Assembly: GCA_964564675.1 (NCBI GenBank)
Contig: CAZMBI010000004.1
Location: 75,749 to 139,748 of the forward strand
Reading direction: 5' to 3'
Length of the DNA stretch: 64,000 nucleotides
From: CAZMBI01 sp964564675
Lineage (GTDB): Bacteria; Pseudomonadota; Alphaproteobacteria; Rickettsiales; UBA3002
The number at the start of each line of letters is the position of its first letter. Position 1 is the stretch's first letter. Below are positions 1 to 8,973 of the stretch, piece by piece. The notes beneath the pieces were generated by a model. That model was not told the origin of the DNA and searched no databases. It saw only the letters and a program-made list of their open reading frames with translations. Position numbers and translations under genes: made by a program.

Positions 1-95
1 CCATTCCATCATTCGCATTCGGCGAAAGCGGGAATTCTGTGAAGTCAGGTGCATAATTGTATGCGAGCCCCGCTTTTGCGGGGGTGATGAGCGAA
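1..95. repeat. REP-like palindromes downstream of ftsZ
   Basis: Two short palindromic motifs lie past the ftsZ stop. One is a GCGAAAGCGGGAATTC word (about 22-37). The other is a CCCCGC-TTTT-GCGGGG hairpin at 68-83. The first resembles the ATTCCCGC...GCGGGAAT elements at 30210 and 42696, so this is probably one copy of a dispersed palindromic repeat. The hairpin could terminate the dcw transcript, but no convincing U-run follows it on the minus strand. Confidence 0.4.
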
Positions 96-127
96 AAAAG
101 CGACCGATCCAATGATCTCGCTAACCG

Positions 128-1915
128 CTAATTCGCCTGTCTGCGCAAAAAAGCGGGAATATCAAGATATTCTTCATCTTCCGAAAATTCCGGTGCGGCT
201 GATTCTTTCACCTGGGCACGACTGCGCATTTGCTGCTCGGGCTCGTGCTGAGCCGGTTGCCGGGCGGCATCCGCGGCCGGCTCCTGCAATACTGGCTCGT
301 GCTCGCGTACGGGCGAGTGCGGCGCATCCGGACGCTCTTTGCCGGCAAAAGCCTTACCAACCCCGGCGATCTTCTGAAAGAAATTCAGCCCGGCGGATTC
401 ATCCGCTTCGGCCGGTTCGTCCTGCATGGCCGGCTGGCTTTGGGCGTAGGTGCGCTGCCCCGGCTGCTCCGGACGCGGCGGCACGAAGACCGGGCCATCG
501 ACCTGATCCTTTACTTCACCCAGGCGGAACGGTTTTTTGCGCTCCTCACTCATCGCCGGATCGGTGTGCAGTAACGGCTCGTCGATCGCCAGCTGCCCCT
601 GCGTATAATCGGCTGCAGGCTCAGAGGCTTCGACCGGGCTGTCCTGATGACGGGCGGCGGATGGTGTCGCCGCCGGTTGTTGCGTTTTGGCTGTGGCCTG
701 CTGCACCGGCTGGGATGCGGCGGTATGGTTGCTGTATGATGCCGCCGCTTCCGCGGCTTCGATCCGCCCCGACTCACGCACGATATCGGCTGCCGTACGT
801 TCGCGCTTGAAATCCTGGCGCGGCTGAATGTTGATATGCGTGGCGGTTTTGGCCGCAGTCGGTTTATCGATTTTCTCCGGGTGCCGGCCCGGCGCCGGAT
901 AGTGCCGGGTAGTCGCCGGCTCGGCTTCTTTGGTGGCGACGCCGCCTACCGTTTCAATGCCGGTGGCGACCACCGAGACCCGCATACGGCCCTCCATGGC
1001 ATCGCTAAAGGTGGAACCGAAAATAATATTAGCATCGGGATCGACCTCGTCCCGGATGCGGTTGGCGGCCTCATCCACCTCAAACAGGGTCATATCCGGC
1101 CCGCCGGTAATATTGATCAGTACCGCCCGCGCGCCTTTGAGCGACACGTCGTCCAGCAGCGGGTTGGAGATCGCCGCTTCTGCGGCATCGATGGCGCGAC
1201 GATCGCTTTCGGCCTCGCCCGTGCCCATCATGGCTTTTCCCATCTCGCTCATCACCGCGCGGATATCCGCAAAATCGAGATTCACCAAACCGGGCTTGAC
1301 CATCAGGTCAGTGACGCCGCGCACACCCGAATGCAATACTTCATCAGCCATACGGAAGGCATCGGCAAAAGTCGTTTTCTCATTAGCCACCCGAAACAAA
1401 TTCTGATTGGGGATGACAATGAGCGTATCGACATATTGCTGCAGATCGTCGATGCCGCGCTCGGCGATTTTCATGCGGTGGGTGCCTTCGAAATGGAACG
1501 GCTTAGTGACTACGCCCACCGTCAGCATGCCCTGCTCGCGTGCAAGCTGAGCCAAAACGGGGGCGGCACCGGTACCTGTGCCGCCGCCCATGCCAGCCGT
1601 GATGAACACCATATTGCTGCCGCTGATAAATTCAGCGATGTCATCAAGCGCCTCTTCAGCGGCCGCCTGGCCGGTCTGAGGATTGGCGCCCGCACCCAGG
1701 CCACGGGTCACCGATACTCCCAGCTGAATGGTCCGATCGGTTAGCGCGCTCTCCAATGCCTGTGAATCAGTGTTCGCAATGACGAAATCAACCCCTTCCA
1801 GGTTAGCGGCGATCATATTATTGACCGCATTGCCGCCAGCACCGCCCAGGCCGATGACCGTAATCTTTGGCTTCAATGTTTCGGTTTGCGCAGGCAGATG
1901 CAGATTGATCGTCAT
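128..1915 (-). CDS. ftsZ: Cell division protein FtsZ
   Basis: Tubulin-like GTPase that polymerises into the Z ring at mid-cell. The GTP-binding signature GGGTGTGAAP is at about residues 110-119, and the N-terminal GGAGGNAVNNM loop is intact. After the globular domain (to about residue 320) comes a very long linker rich in Ala, Gln, Glu and Pro. The protein ends in the conserved C-terminal peptide EEYLDIPAFLRRQ that binds FtsA and other tethers. At 595 residues it is far longer than the roughly 380-residue enterobacterial protein but matches the long-linker FtsZ of many alphaproteobacteria. The ATG at 1915 is chosen because GGAG sits 5 bases upstream and homology begins at MTINLHLP; an upstream in-frame ATG would add 11 residues. 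It is the last gene of the dcw cluster. Confidence 0.97.
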   Translation of the reverse strand: MTINLHLPAQTETLKPKITVIGLGGAGGNAVNNMIAANLEGVDFVIANTDSQALESALTDRTIQLGVSVTRGLGAGANPQTGQAAAEEALDDIAEFISGSNMVFITAGMGGGTGTGAAPVLAQLAREQGMLTVGVVTKPFHFEGTHRMKIAERGIDDLQQYVDTLIVIPNQNLFRVANEKTTFADAFRMADEVLHSGVRGVTDLMVKPGLVNLDFADIRAVMSEMGKAMMGTGEAESDRRAIDAAEAAISNPLLDDVSLKGARAVLINITGGPDMTLFEVDEAANRIRDEVDPDANIIFGSTFSDAMEGRMRVSVVATGIETVGGVATKEAEPATTRHYPAPGRHPEKIDKPTAAKTATHINIQPRQDFKRERTAADIVRESGRIEAAEAAASYSNHTAASQPVQQATAKTQQPAATPSAARHQDSPVEASEPAADYTQGQLAIDEPLLHTDPAMSEERKKPFRLGEVKDQVDGPVFVPPRPEQPGQRTYAQSQPAMQDEPAEADESAGLNFFQKIAGVGKAFAGKERPDAPHSPVREHEPVLQEPAADAARQPAQHEPEQQMRSRAQVKESAAPEFSEDEEYLDIPAFLRRQAN

Positions 1916-1989
1916 AACGTCTCCGATCGGCATTAGTGGATGTGACACAACATATGGTGATATTTACAGTATCTGGCCATACAATTGTA

Positions 1990-2018
1990 TCGATACTACC
2001 ATATTTGGTGGGATTCAA
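1990..2018 (-). promoter_or_regulatory. Probable ftsZ promoter
   Basis: On the minus strand TTGAAT (2013-2018) and TATCGA (1990-1995) are separated by 17 bases in the ftsA-ftsZ intergenic space. A 12-bp palindrome ATACAATTGTAT overlaps just downstream (1979-1990). A dedicated ftsZ promoter at this position is common in dcw clusters. The hexamers are only fair matches to consensus. Confidence 0.45.
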
Positions 2019-2092
2019 CCCCAGTTTGCAAGTTGTACACATGACAGGGATCAGGGTGGGCGGCGGCTCATCCCCAAAATCTGAAACCCGTC

Positions 2093-3358
2093 TCAAAAAT
2101 GCTCACGCAGCCAGTTCATAATTTTATCCTTAACCCGCGCCATACCGCGCCCGCTGGCGGCATTGTGCATCAGGTTGTCTTCCCAATTGCGTTGCTCCAG
2201 GCTTTTAATCATGCCGATGGCGGTGGCAAAGGAGGGGCCGGTGGCCATTTCCGCCTGACCGGGCACGCTGACCGGCTTACCCTTGCGCACCTGTTTGGCC
2301 AGCAGGCGGCCGGCCAGATCGCCCACACCCAGCATTTGGCTGCCGCCACCGGTGAGCACGCAGCGCCGCCCGGCGATCTTATCCACGCCGGCGGCTTCCA
2401 GCCGGGCGCGCACCATTTCGAACATTTCCTCCATGCGCGGGCGCACCACGCCGATCAGCATTGAGCGCGGCATCTGATGGGTGTCGTCGTCGTCCTCCTC
2501 CTCGCCCAACTGCGGCACGTCGATCATGACCTCAGCATCCTTGGCCGAGCCGATGGCGCTGCCGTGAATGGTTTTCAGCCGCTCCGCCTGCGCCAGCGAG
2601 GTGGACAGCCCGCGCGCAATATCGTTGGTGACGTGGCGGCCGCCTAGCGGGATCGAATCGCTGAAAATATTTTTGCCACCGAAAAACACCGCAATATTCG
2701 TCGTGCCGCCGCCCATATCGATCAGTGTAACGCCCAGCTCCATCTCGTCTTCGTTGAGCGCCGCCAGCGCCGCCGCATGCGCCCCCAGAATGTAGGCGTC
2801 GATATTCAGGTGACAGCGCGCCACGCAGTTAAGCAGATTGCGCAGATAGGTATTACGCGCGGTCACGATATTCAGCTCCGCCCCGAGCAGCTCGCCGATC
2901 ATCCCGCGCGGGTCAGAAAGGCCCTTGCTGTTATCGAGATAATACTGAATGGGAAACACATGCAAAATGCTGTGCTGGCCGTCATCGAGACTGGCGCAGC
3001 CTTCCTGAATCAAATCCACGATATCCTGATCGGCCACCGTGCCGGCGGTAATCTCCAGTTCCACTGAGACGCTTTTCGACTGAATCTGATTGCCGCCGAC
3101 ACTGACGACGACATTTTCGATGGTTTCGCCGGCCATCTGCTCGGCGGCATTCACCGCCGCCAGAATGGACGATTCCACCTCGCCGACATCGACGATCACC
3201 CCGGCGCGCATGCCCTTGGCCAGCTGGTGGCCGATGCCGGTGATGTGAATCTCGCCGGAATCCCGCACCTGGCCGATAAAGCATACGACCTTAGTGGTGC
3301 CGATATCAAGCACGGCGACCGATCCGGGGCGATGGTGAATGGCTTCGTGACGTTTCAT
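2093..3358 (-). CDS. ftsA: Cell division protein FtsA
   Basis: Actin-like ATPase that tethers FtsZ filaments to the membrane and recruits later divisome proteins. The N-terminal nucleotide-binding motif VAVLDIGTTKVVCFIG and the phosphate-2 region LIDMGGGTTNIAVF are present, as is the SHS2-type 1C domain (about residues 80-160). The C-terminus RVKDKIMNWLREHF is an amphipathic helix, the expected membrane anchor. I use the ATG at 3358, giving 421 residues. An upstream TTG at 3373 would overlap the ftsQ stop and has no advantage. It lies between ftsQ and ftsZ, as in most proteobacteria. Confidence 0.96.
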   Translation of the reverse strand: MKRHEAIHHRPGSVAVLDIGTTKVVCFIGQVRDSGEIHITGIGHQLAKGMRAGVIVDVGEVESSILAAVNAAEQMAGETIENVVVSVGGNQIQSKSVSVELEITAGTVADQDIVDLIQEGCASLDDGQHSILHVFPIQYYLDNSKGLSDPRGMIGELLGAELNIVTARNTYLRNLLNCVARCHLNIDAYILGAHAAALAALNEDEMELGVTLIDMGGGTTNIAVFFGGKNIFSDSIPLGGRHVTNDIARGLSTSLAQAERLKTIHGSAIGSAKDAEVMIDVPQLGEEEDDDDTHQMPRSMLIGVVRPRMEEMFEMVRARLEAAGVDKIAGRRCVLTGGGSQMLGVGDLAGRLLAKQVRKGKPVSVPGQAEMATGPSFATAIGMIKSLEQRNWEDNLMHNAASGRGMARVKDKIMNWLREHF

Positions 3359-3369
3359 AAAAAGCTTTC

Positions 3370-4284
3370 TCAAATATCTTTTGCTGCGACCGGCATGTGC
3401 GAAAGCAGCTCATGCTGCACAGCATCATCAAGCGTGACAATGGCGCGGTCCTGCAGCCGCAAATCGAGGCTAGCAATAGCGCGCTCCAGCAATTGCCGTT
3501 TATTGACCAGGTGCGCCAAACGCTGCCAGGTTTCATCCGACGGCGTCTGCGGCAGTTTAATCAGCATGCCGTTTGTCAGGGTCAGGTTCCAGCGGCGCTG
3601 GCCGATACGCTGCGCGCTTTGCACGGCCTGCCTGAGGGCGGGAATCTTTTCGAGCCTCGCAAACAGGGAAGCCGCATGCTGCGGCGCATTATCACCAACC
3701 AGCACGATATCTCCGGCATGCGGGGCGCGGGTCCGATGCGACAGCACCGTGCCGTCACGATCGATCCATTGCTGCGTTCCCGCATGCTGCCACAACGCAT
3801 AGGCTTCACGCTCATGGATGATGATCACCACCTGATCGGGCAGATGGCGCTCGATACGTGCATCGCGGATTTCCGGCAGGGCATTGAGCCGCTGGCGCGC
3901 ATGGTGCACATCAAGCTGCAGCAATGGATCGCCGGGAGCGATTTGCGCGGCTTTAATGACCGTCATCGCGGGCAGGATATCAGCGCCTTCGACGCGGATC
4001 TGCTGCACCTCGAAACCGACGCGGCGGGTTAGATCATAGGCCCAGAAGCTGATCGCCTCCCCGGCCTGCGACAGATCACCCGAACGCCACAGCAACCAGC
4101 CGCCGACACCGACATAACTCAGCACCGCCACCGCCAGAATCATCGCGATACGGCGCTTAATCCCGCTCCAGCGTTTGGCTTTGGCCTTCTGACGGCTGAT
4201 CTGGGCGCATTCCGCCTGCCAGGACGAGCCGCGCCCTTGGTGCGGTGCAGCATGTCGTGTCGTCTGTGACATTCTATGCACCAA
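3370..4284 (-). CDS. ftsQ: Cell division protein FtsQ
   Basis: Bitopic inner-membrane divisome protein that, with FtsB and FtsL, links Z-ring assembly to septal synthesis. The basic cytoplasmic N-terminus is followed by one membrane segment (IAMILAVAVLSYVGVGGWLLW, about residues 46-66), then a POTRA-like domain (RVEGADILPAMTVIKAAQI) and the beta domain. Start choice is uncertain. AAGGAG lies 6 bases before a TTG (4284) and 9 before a GTG (4281), while the first ATG (4272) is poorly spaced. All three overlap or abut the ddl stop, suggesting translational coupling. Confidence 0.92.
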   Translation of the reverse strand: MVHRMSQTTRHAAPHQGRGSSWQAECAQISRQKAKAKRWSGIKRRIAMILAVAVLSYVGVGGWLLWRSGDLSQAGEAISFWAYDLTRRVGFEVQQIRVEGADILPAMTVIKAAQIAPGDPLLQLDVHHARQRLNALPEIRDARIERHLPDQVVIIIHEREAYALWQHAGTQQWIDRDGTVLSHRTRAPHAGDIVLVGDNAPQHAASLFARLEKIPALRQAVQSAQRIGQRRWNLTLTNGMLIKLPQTPSDETWQRLAHLVNKRQLLERAIASLDLRLQDRAIVTLDDAVQHELLSHMPVAAKDI

Positions 4285-5176
4285 GTCGCGCTCCTTTCAC
4301 CAGTCGGTCCACCAGATCATTAAACGAAATGTAGCAATGCACCGCAATTTCCGGAGCCAGCGACAGCGGCGTCATCCCCGGCTGGGTATTGACCTCCAAT
4401 ATATAAAACTGGCCGTCTCCCGCCTCGTCAAAGCGGAAATCGCTGCGCGTCAGTCCGCGGCATCCCAGCGTGCGATGCGCCGTCACCGCCAGTTGCAGTA
4501 CCTCATTGTAGCGCGCCTCATCCAGCGGCGCAGGCATCAGATGTTCGGCCTTGCCCTCGCTGTATTTGGCTTCGTAATCATAAAACTGCCCGCGCGGTTT
4601 AATCTCGATGGCGCCCAGCGGTTCGTCATCGAGCACGGCAACCTGAATCTCGCGGCCGGGAATATACTGCTCGACCAACACAGCTTCGCTGAAGGTCCAG
4701 CTATCGGCATCAAACGGCAACGCATCGCCCGGCGTGACGATGGTGACGCCAACGCTGGAGCCCTCATTCAGCGGCTTGATAACATAAGGCCGCGGCATCG
4801 GCTCTTCGCGCAGCATATCGTATTTGCTCACGACGCGCCCCTGCGCGCAACGCAGCCCCGCCTCGGTGAACAGCCGGCGCGCCATGGGCTTGTCCATCGC
4901 CAGCGCCGAGGCCAGCACGCCGGAATGGGTATAGGGAATCTGCAGCCATTCGAGCACACCCTGAATGGTGCCGTCTTCACCGAAGCGGCCATGCAGCGCA
5001 TTAAACGCCGCATCCGGTTTCACCTCAGCTAAACGCTCGGCGATATCGCGGCCGACATCGATGGCGCTGACCTGATAGCCCATGGCGCGCAGGCCGGTTT
5101 CCACCGCCGCGCCGCTGGTCAGCGACACCTCGCGTTCGGCCGATATCCCGCCTTTTAGTACTGCAATGTGCATCAT
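4274..5176 (-). CDS. ddl: D-alanine--D-alanine ligase
   Basis: ATP-grasp ligase joining two D-alanines to make the dipeptide that MurF adds to the peptidoglycan precursor. The N-terminal VLKGGISAEREVSLTSG loop is typical of Ddl, followed by HGRFGEDGTIQGVLE. The ATP-grasp core contains KPLNEGSSVGV, and the C-terminal metal-binding region reads LEVNTQPGMTPLSL. Its 300 residues match the DdlB size. Tandem ATGs start the gene with GAAAGG upstream. The 3' end overlaps the start of ftsQ, so the two are probably co-translated. Confidence 0.97.
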   Translation of the reverse strand: MMHIAVLKGGISAEREVSLTSGAAVETGLRAMGYQVSAIDVGRDIAERLAEVKPDAAFNALHGRFGEDGTIQGVLEWLQIPYTHSGVLASALAMDKPMARRLFTEAGLRCAQGRVVSKYDMLREEPMPRPYVIKPLNEGSSVGVTIVTPGDALPFDADSWTFSEAVLVEQYIPGREIQVAVLDDEPLGAIEIKPRGQFYDYEAKYSEGKAEHLMPAPLDEARYNEVLQLAVTAHRTLGCRGLTRSDFRFDEAGDGQFYILEVNTQPGMTPLSLAPEIAVHCYISFNDLVDRLVKGARLGA

Positions 5177-5244
5177 GCCTTTCGCCCTAAGCGCCCGGCG
5201 CTTTGTCCTTAGCGTTCAGCCCGCCTGCAGCTGACGGCCGCGCG

Positions 5245-6249
5245 CTAACGGCTGATTTTCTTGCCGATCCGTTTGATTTCCCACTCTAATGTGATGCCTG
5301 AGCGGGCTTTGACCCTGTCGATAACGGCATCCCCGAGCGCTTCGAGCTCGGCCGCCGTCGCCTGGCCGGTATTAATCAGAAAGTTGCAGTGTTTTTCGGA
5401 CACTTGCGCACTACCAAGCATCATACCACGAGCGCCGGCATCGTCAATCATCTGCCACGCTTTGGCCTGCGGCGGATTTTTAAACGTGCTGCCGCCGGTG
5501 CGCATGCGCACGGGCTGGGTTGCCTCTCGCGCCAAGCCGATTTCGGCCATACGCGCCTCGATAGCGGCGCGTTCCCCCGGCTCGGCGGCTAGCAGCGCCG
5601 CGGTGAATATCCAGCCCGCGGGCAGACCGCAATGGCGGTAGCGGTAACCGAGCGCCTCCACGCCCAGACGATGCATCCGCCCCTGCGGATCGACCGCCTC
5701 GGCTTCAATCAGCACATCCTTGATCTCGCAACCATAGGCGCCGGCATTCATCGCCAGCGCCCCGCCGATGGTGCCGGGTATGCCGCACAAAAATTCAAGC
5801 CCAGTCAGCTCATGTTGCGCAGCAAAATGCGCGACATTAACATCGAGGCTGGCCGCGCCGACGCGAACGGCTAGCACGTCCCGCTCGCTGCGCTCGCCTT
5901 CCCGCCCCGATAAGAAGGAGGGTTGAGGCAACGGCATTGTGTCCATCTGAGTAAAACCGCGTCCCAGCCGGATCACCACGCCCTCAATGCCGCCGTCGCG
6001 CACAATCACATTGGAGCCCACCCCCAGAACCGTCACCGGCACATCTTCTGGCTTATGCCGCAGAAAATGGGCCAGATCCGCCGCATCGGCGGGCTTGAAC
6101 AATATCTCCGCCGGCCCGCCGACGCGAAACCACGTGGTCTCCGCCAACGCGGCGCGGGCGCGGTATTTGCCGCGTACGTTTGGCAGGCGCGCCATCAGCG
6201 AGAGCGAGCGATCATCAGGCCGGGGGATCGTATCGGGAAGCGCCATCAT
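5245..6249 (-). CDS. murB: UDP-N-acetylenolpyruvoylglucosamine reductase MurB
   Basis: FAD-dependent enzyme reducing UDP-GlcNAc-enolpyruvate to UDP-MurNAc with NADPH. FAD-binding motifs VLGVGSNVIVRDGGIEGVVI and GIPGTIGGALAMNAGAYG are clear. The C-terminal MRTGGSTFKNP segment carries the serine proton donor, followed by SEKHCNFLINTG. The architecture is the short type I MurB common in alphaproteobacteria. The segment between the two FAD motifs contains a hydrophilic stretch (SFLSGREGERSERD) that looks like an insertion. Start is a tandem ATG at 6247-6249. Confidence 0.96.
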   Translation of the reverse strand: MMALPDTIPRPDDRSLSLMARLPNVRGKYRARAALAETTWFRVGGPAEILFKPADAADLAHFLRHKPEDVPVTVLGVGSNVIVRDGGIEGVVIRLGRGFTQMDTMPLPQPSFLSGREGERSERDVLAVRVGAASLDVNVAHFAAQHELTGLEFLCGIPGTIGGALAMNAGAYGCEIKDVLIEAEAVDPQGRMHRLGVEALGYRYRHCGLPAGWIFTAALLAAEPGERAAIEARMAEIGLAREATQPVRMRTGGSTFKNPPQAKAWQMIDDAGARGMMLGSAQVSEKHCNFLINTGQATAAELEALGDAVIDRVKARSGITLEWEIKRIGKKISR

Positions 6250-6268
6250 ACTATCCTGATTGCATGGT

Positions 6269-7741
6269 TCATCCGCTCTTGCGGTTTTGTTTCAGCAGCG
6301 CCGCCAGTTGTTCGGGCAGGGCCTGCGCCCATTTGGTGACGCTGCCCGCGCCCAGGCAGAGCACATAATCACCGGGCCCGGCCAGCGCGGCCACATGCGC
6401 GGCCAGCGTTGCTTCCGATTCCAGTGCTTCGGCATGTTTATGACCGTGACACTGCAGCCCTTCAACCAGCGTATCGCGGTTCACACCCTCAATCGGCGTC
6501 TCACCCGCCTCATAGACAGGAGCAACCAGCACAATATCGGCATCATTGAAACAGGTGCAAAATTCCTCGAACAGGCTGGCCAGACGCGTGTAGCGATGCG
6601 GCTGCATCACCGCGATCACACGCCCGCCGGCAGCCGAGACCGCCAGCCGCGCCGCCGCCAGTGTTGCCGCAATTTCCACCGGGTGGTGAGCATAATCATC
6701 AATCACGGTGATCCCGCCGGCCTCCCCGGTTTTGGTGAAACGCCGCTTTACCCCGCCGAAAGAGGCAAAACCGCGCATCATCGCCTCATCGGGCATGCCG
6801 AGCTCACGCGCCACCGTAAGGGCGGCCAGTGCATTGCTGACATTGTGCTCGCCATGCATGGGCAAGAACACATCGCGCAGTTTATGGCAGTCGCCGTCCT
6901 GGCGGTCGGTCATTTCCACATCAAAACACTGCCCTTCGGCCTGCGTGCGCAGATTCATCGCGCGCACATCCGCCTGCGGCGACAGCCCGTAGGTCAAAAT
7001 GCGGCGATCGGTGATTTTGGAAACCAGTGACTGCACTTCCGGGTGGTCAATACACATCACCCCGAAGCCGTAAAACGGAATGTTATCCAGAAACTGTTTG
7101 AACGCGGCGCGCACACCCTCAAAATCGCCGTAATGGTCGAGATGTTCGGGGTCGATATTGGTCACCACCGCCACGCTGGAAGGCAGGCGGATAAACGTGC
7201 CGTCGGATTCATCGGCTTCAACAATCATCCACTCGCCTTTGCCGAGCACGGCATTGGTGCCGTAGGCATTGATGATGCCGCCGTTAATCACCGTCGGGTT
7301 GCGGCCCGCCGCTTCAAACAGTGCGGCCACTAGCGACGTGGTGGTAGTTTTGCCGTGCGTGCCGGCGATGGATACGGTCATTTTCAGATGCATGAGCTCG
7401 GCCAGCATCTCGGCGCGGCGCACCACCGGCAGGCGCAGCTGACGCGCTTCCTGCACTTCCGGGTTATCGGGTTTGACCGCCGAGGAGATCACCACCACCG
7501 CCGCGTTGCGCACATGCTCGCCGGCATGGCCGATAAAGACCTCCACCCCCAGCTGCCGCAGCCGCTCTACATTCGGGCCTTCGGCGATATCCGACCCCTG
7601 CACCTGATACCCCAGATTGTGCAGCACCTCTGCGATGCCGCTCATGCCGATACCGCCGATACCGACAAAATGCAGCCGCCCCACATCCAGCGACATGGTC
7701 TTGCTCACGGGAAACGGGCGAATGGTCGGGGTGTGCTCCAT
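6269..7741 (-). CDS. murC: UDP-N-acetylmuramate--L-alanine ligase MurC
   Basis: First Mur ligase, adding L-alanine to UDP-MurNAc in the cytoplasm. It shows the N-terminal Rossmann loop FVGIGGIGMSGIAEVL, the Mur ligase P-loop GTHGKTTTTS (about residue 120) and the HHPVEIAATL motif of the ligase family. Length (490) is normal. GGAG lies about 5 bases before the ATG. It sits in the canonical murG-murC-murB order. Confidence 0.97.
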   Translation of the reverse strand: MEHTPTIRPFPVSKTMSLDVGRLHFVGIGGIGMSGIAEVLHNLGYQVQGSDIAEGPNVERLRQLGVEVFIGHAGEHVRNAAVVVISSAVKPDNPEVQEARQLRLPVVRRAEMLAELMHLKMTVSIAGTHGKTTTTSLVAALFEAAGRNPTVINGGIINAYGTNAVLGKGEWMIVEADESDGTFIRLPSSVAVVTNIDPEHLDHYGDFEGVRAAFKQFLDNIPFYGFGVMCIDHPEVQSLVSKITDRRILTYGLSPQADVRAMNLRTQAEGQCFDVEMTDRQDGDCHKLRDVFLPMHGEHNVSNALAALTVARELGMPDEAMMRGFASFGGVKRRFTKTGEAGGITVIDDYAHHPVEIAATLAAARLAVSAAGGRVIAVMQPHRYTRLASLFEEFCTCFNDADIVLVAPVYEAGETPIEGVNRDTLVEGLQCHGHKHAEALESEATLAAHVAALAGPGDYVLCLGAGSVTKWAQALPEQLAALLKQNRKSG

Positions 7742-7744
7742 ATA

Positions 7745-7802
7745 TACTCCTTGTCAGCCGTTAGCGCTCAGCCGATAGCGGCCAGCCGCTCACGACTGCT
7801 GG
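7745..7802. repeat. Intergenic inverted repeat between murC and murG
   Basis: The spacer contains GTCAGCCGTTAGCGCTCAGC and a downstream GCTGGCTGAC, plus AGCCGATAGCGG and CCAGCCGCT words. These are imperfect, about 7-base-periodic units that fold back on themselves. The TTAGCG core recurs at the assembly gap (11605-11770) and near 18940, so it belongs to the same repeat family. Confidence 0.5.
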
Positions 7803-8893
7803 CTGACCACTAATTCAGCCAATTGCTGCGCCGCATCGGGCTGGCCCAGCGTGCGCATTGCTTTGGCGGCGCGCGCCAGAGAAGCCGGCAGGGTCAGAAA
7901 CGATTCCAGCCGCGCCGAGAGTGCGGTCGGCGTAAACCCTTCCTGCGGCATCACCCACCCGCCTTCGGCATCTTCAGTCGCCTGCGCGTTATAATACTGG
8001 TGATTATCCGTGGCTTTGGGATATGGCACCAAAATCGCAGGCCGCCCGGCACATGTCAACTCGGCAACGGTAGAGGCGCCGGCGCGACAGATCACCAGAT
8101 GCGCCGCCGCCAGCCGCACGGGCAGATCAGTGAAAAACGGCGCCACATCCACCTGAATCCCCAGGCTTCTATAGGCCTCGCGCGTCTTGTCCACATCATC
8201 GGCGCGGCATTGCTGATCGATCCGCAGGCGCTGGCGCAGCGATTCGGGCAGTTGGCGCACCGACTCGGGCACCACCTCGCTGAAGACATGCGCCCCCTGG
8301 CTACCGCCGGTGACCAGCAGGCGCAGCGTCCCGTCCTGCTGCGGCGGCGCATAAGGGATCTGGTGCAGCGCGCGCACGGCGGCGCGTACAGGGTTGCCGG
8401 TAAACACGGTTTTGCGTTCGCATTCGGCAGGCAGCCGACGGGTTTCGGGATACGACGCCGCGATCCGGCGCACGCGATGAATCAGCGCCCGGTTGGCCCG
8501 GCCCAGCACGGAGTTTTGTTCGTGAATCACGGTATTCAGTTTCAGCTGCGATGCCGCCAGCATGGTCGGAAAGGAGGGATAGCCGCCAAAGCCGACCACC
8601 GCGCGCGGATTGATCCGGCGCAGCAAGCGGCGCGCCTGCATCACCCCGATGCCAATATCCGCCCCCGCGCGCAGCTTGCGGATAAGCCCGCCGCTGGTGG
8701 AGGCCGCATGGATCAGGTGAATGGGGATATTGGCGAGTATGCTCTCCTCGCCAGCGCTGTTATAATCGTGAAAGCGGCGATCGGTGACCAGCATCACCGG
8801 ATGGCCATCGGCAACCAGCGCTTCGGCAAGCGCTTCGGCCGGAAAGATATGGCCGCCCGTACCGCCGGCGGCAAGAATGATGGGTTGATTCAT
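7790..8893 (-). CDS. murG: Lipid II-forming N-acetylglucosaminyltransferase MurG
   Basis: Peripheral inner-membrane glycosyltransferase (GT28) that adds GlcNAc to lipid I to form lipid II. The N-terminal glycine-rich loop LAAGGTGGHIFPAEALA is diagnostic. The second G-loop VTGGSQGAHVFSEVVP and the UDP-GlcNAc-binding RAGASTVAELTCAGRPAILVPYP are also present. Length (367) is normal. It lies between ftsW and murC. Confidence 0.97.
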   Translation of the reverse strand: MNQPIILAAGGTGGHIFPAEALAEALVADGHPVMLVTDRRFHDYNSAGEESILANIPIHLIHAASTSGGLIRKLRAGADIGIGVMQARRLLRRINPRAVVGFGGYPSFPTMLAASQLKLNTVIHEQNSVLGRANRALIHRVRRIAASYPETRRLPAECERKTVFTGNPVRAAVRALHQIPYAPPQQDGTLRLLVTGGSQGAHVFSEVVPESVRQLPESLRQRLRIDQQCRADDVDKTREAYRSLGIQVDVAPFFTDLPVRLAAAHLVICRAGASTVAELTCAGRPAILVPYPKATDNHQYYNAQATEDAEGGWVMPQEGFTPTALSARLESFLTLPASLARAAKAMRTLGQPDAAQQLAELVVSQQS

Positions 8894-8973
8894 AGCTATA
8901 GGGTATAGGGTTTTGGCGACAGGATGTAAACGCCCGTTTTGCCTTATACCCTATGGCTTACACCCTACACCCC
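8894..8973. repeat. Inverted low-complexity repeat between ftsW and murG
   Basis: The left arm AGCTATAGGGTATAGGG (8894-8910) is matched in inverse by CCTTATACCCTATGGC (8942 on), followed by TTACACCCTACACCCC. The units are about 7 bases long (TATAGGG / TACACCC). The right arm runs into the last codons of ftsW. It is one of several distinct repeat families filling intergenic spaces in this window. Confidence 0.55.

Noticed and set aside
112..1744. Long open frames on the plus strand opposite ftsZ
   Set aside because: They are antisense to a clear FtsZ, have no start signals or family features, and reflect the GC-rich codon structure of the real gene. The same applies to the plus-strand frames opposite ddl, murB, murC and murG.
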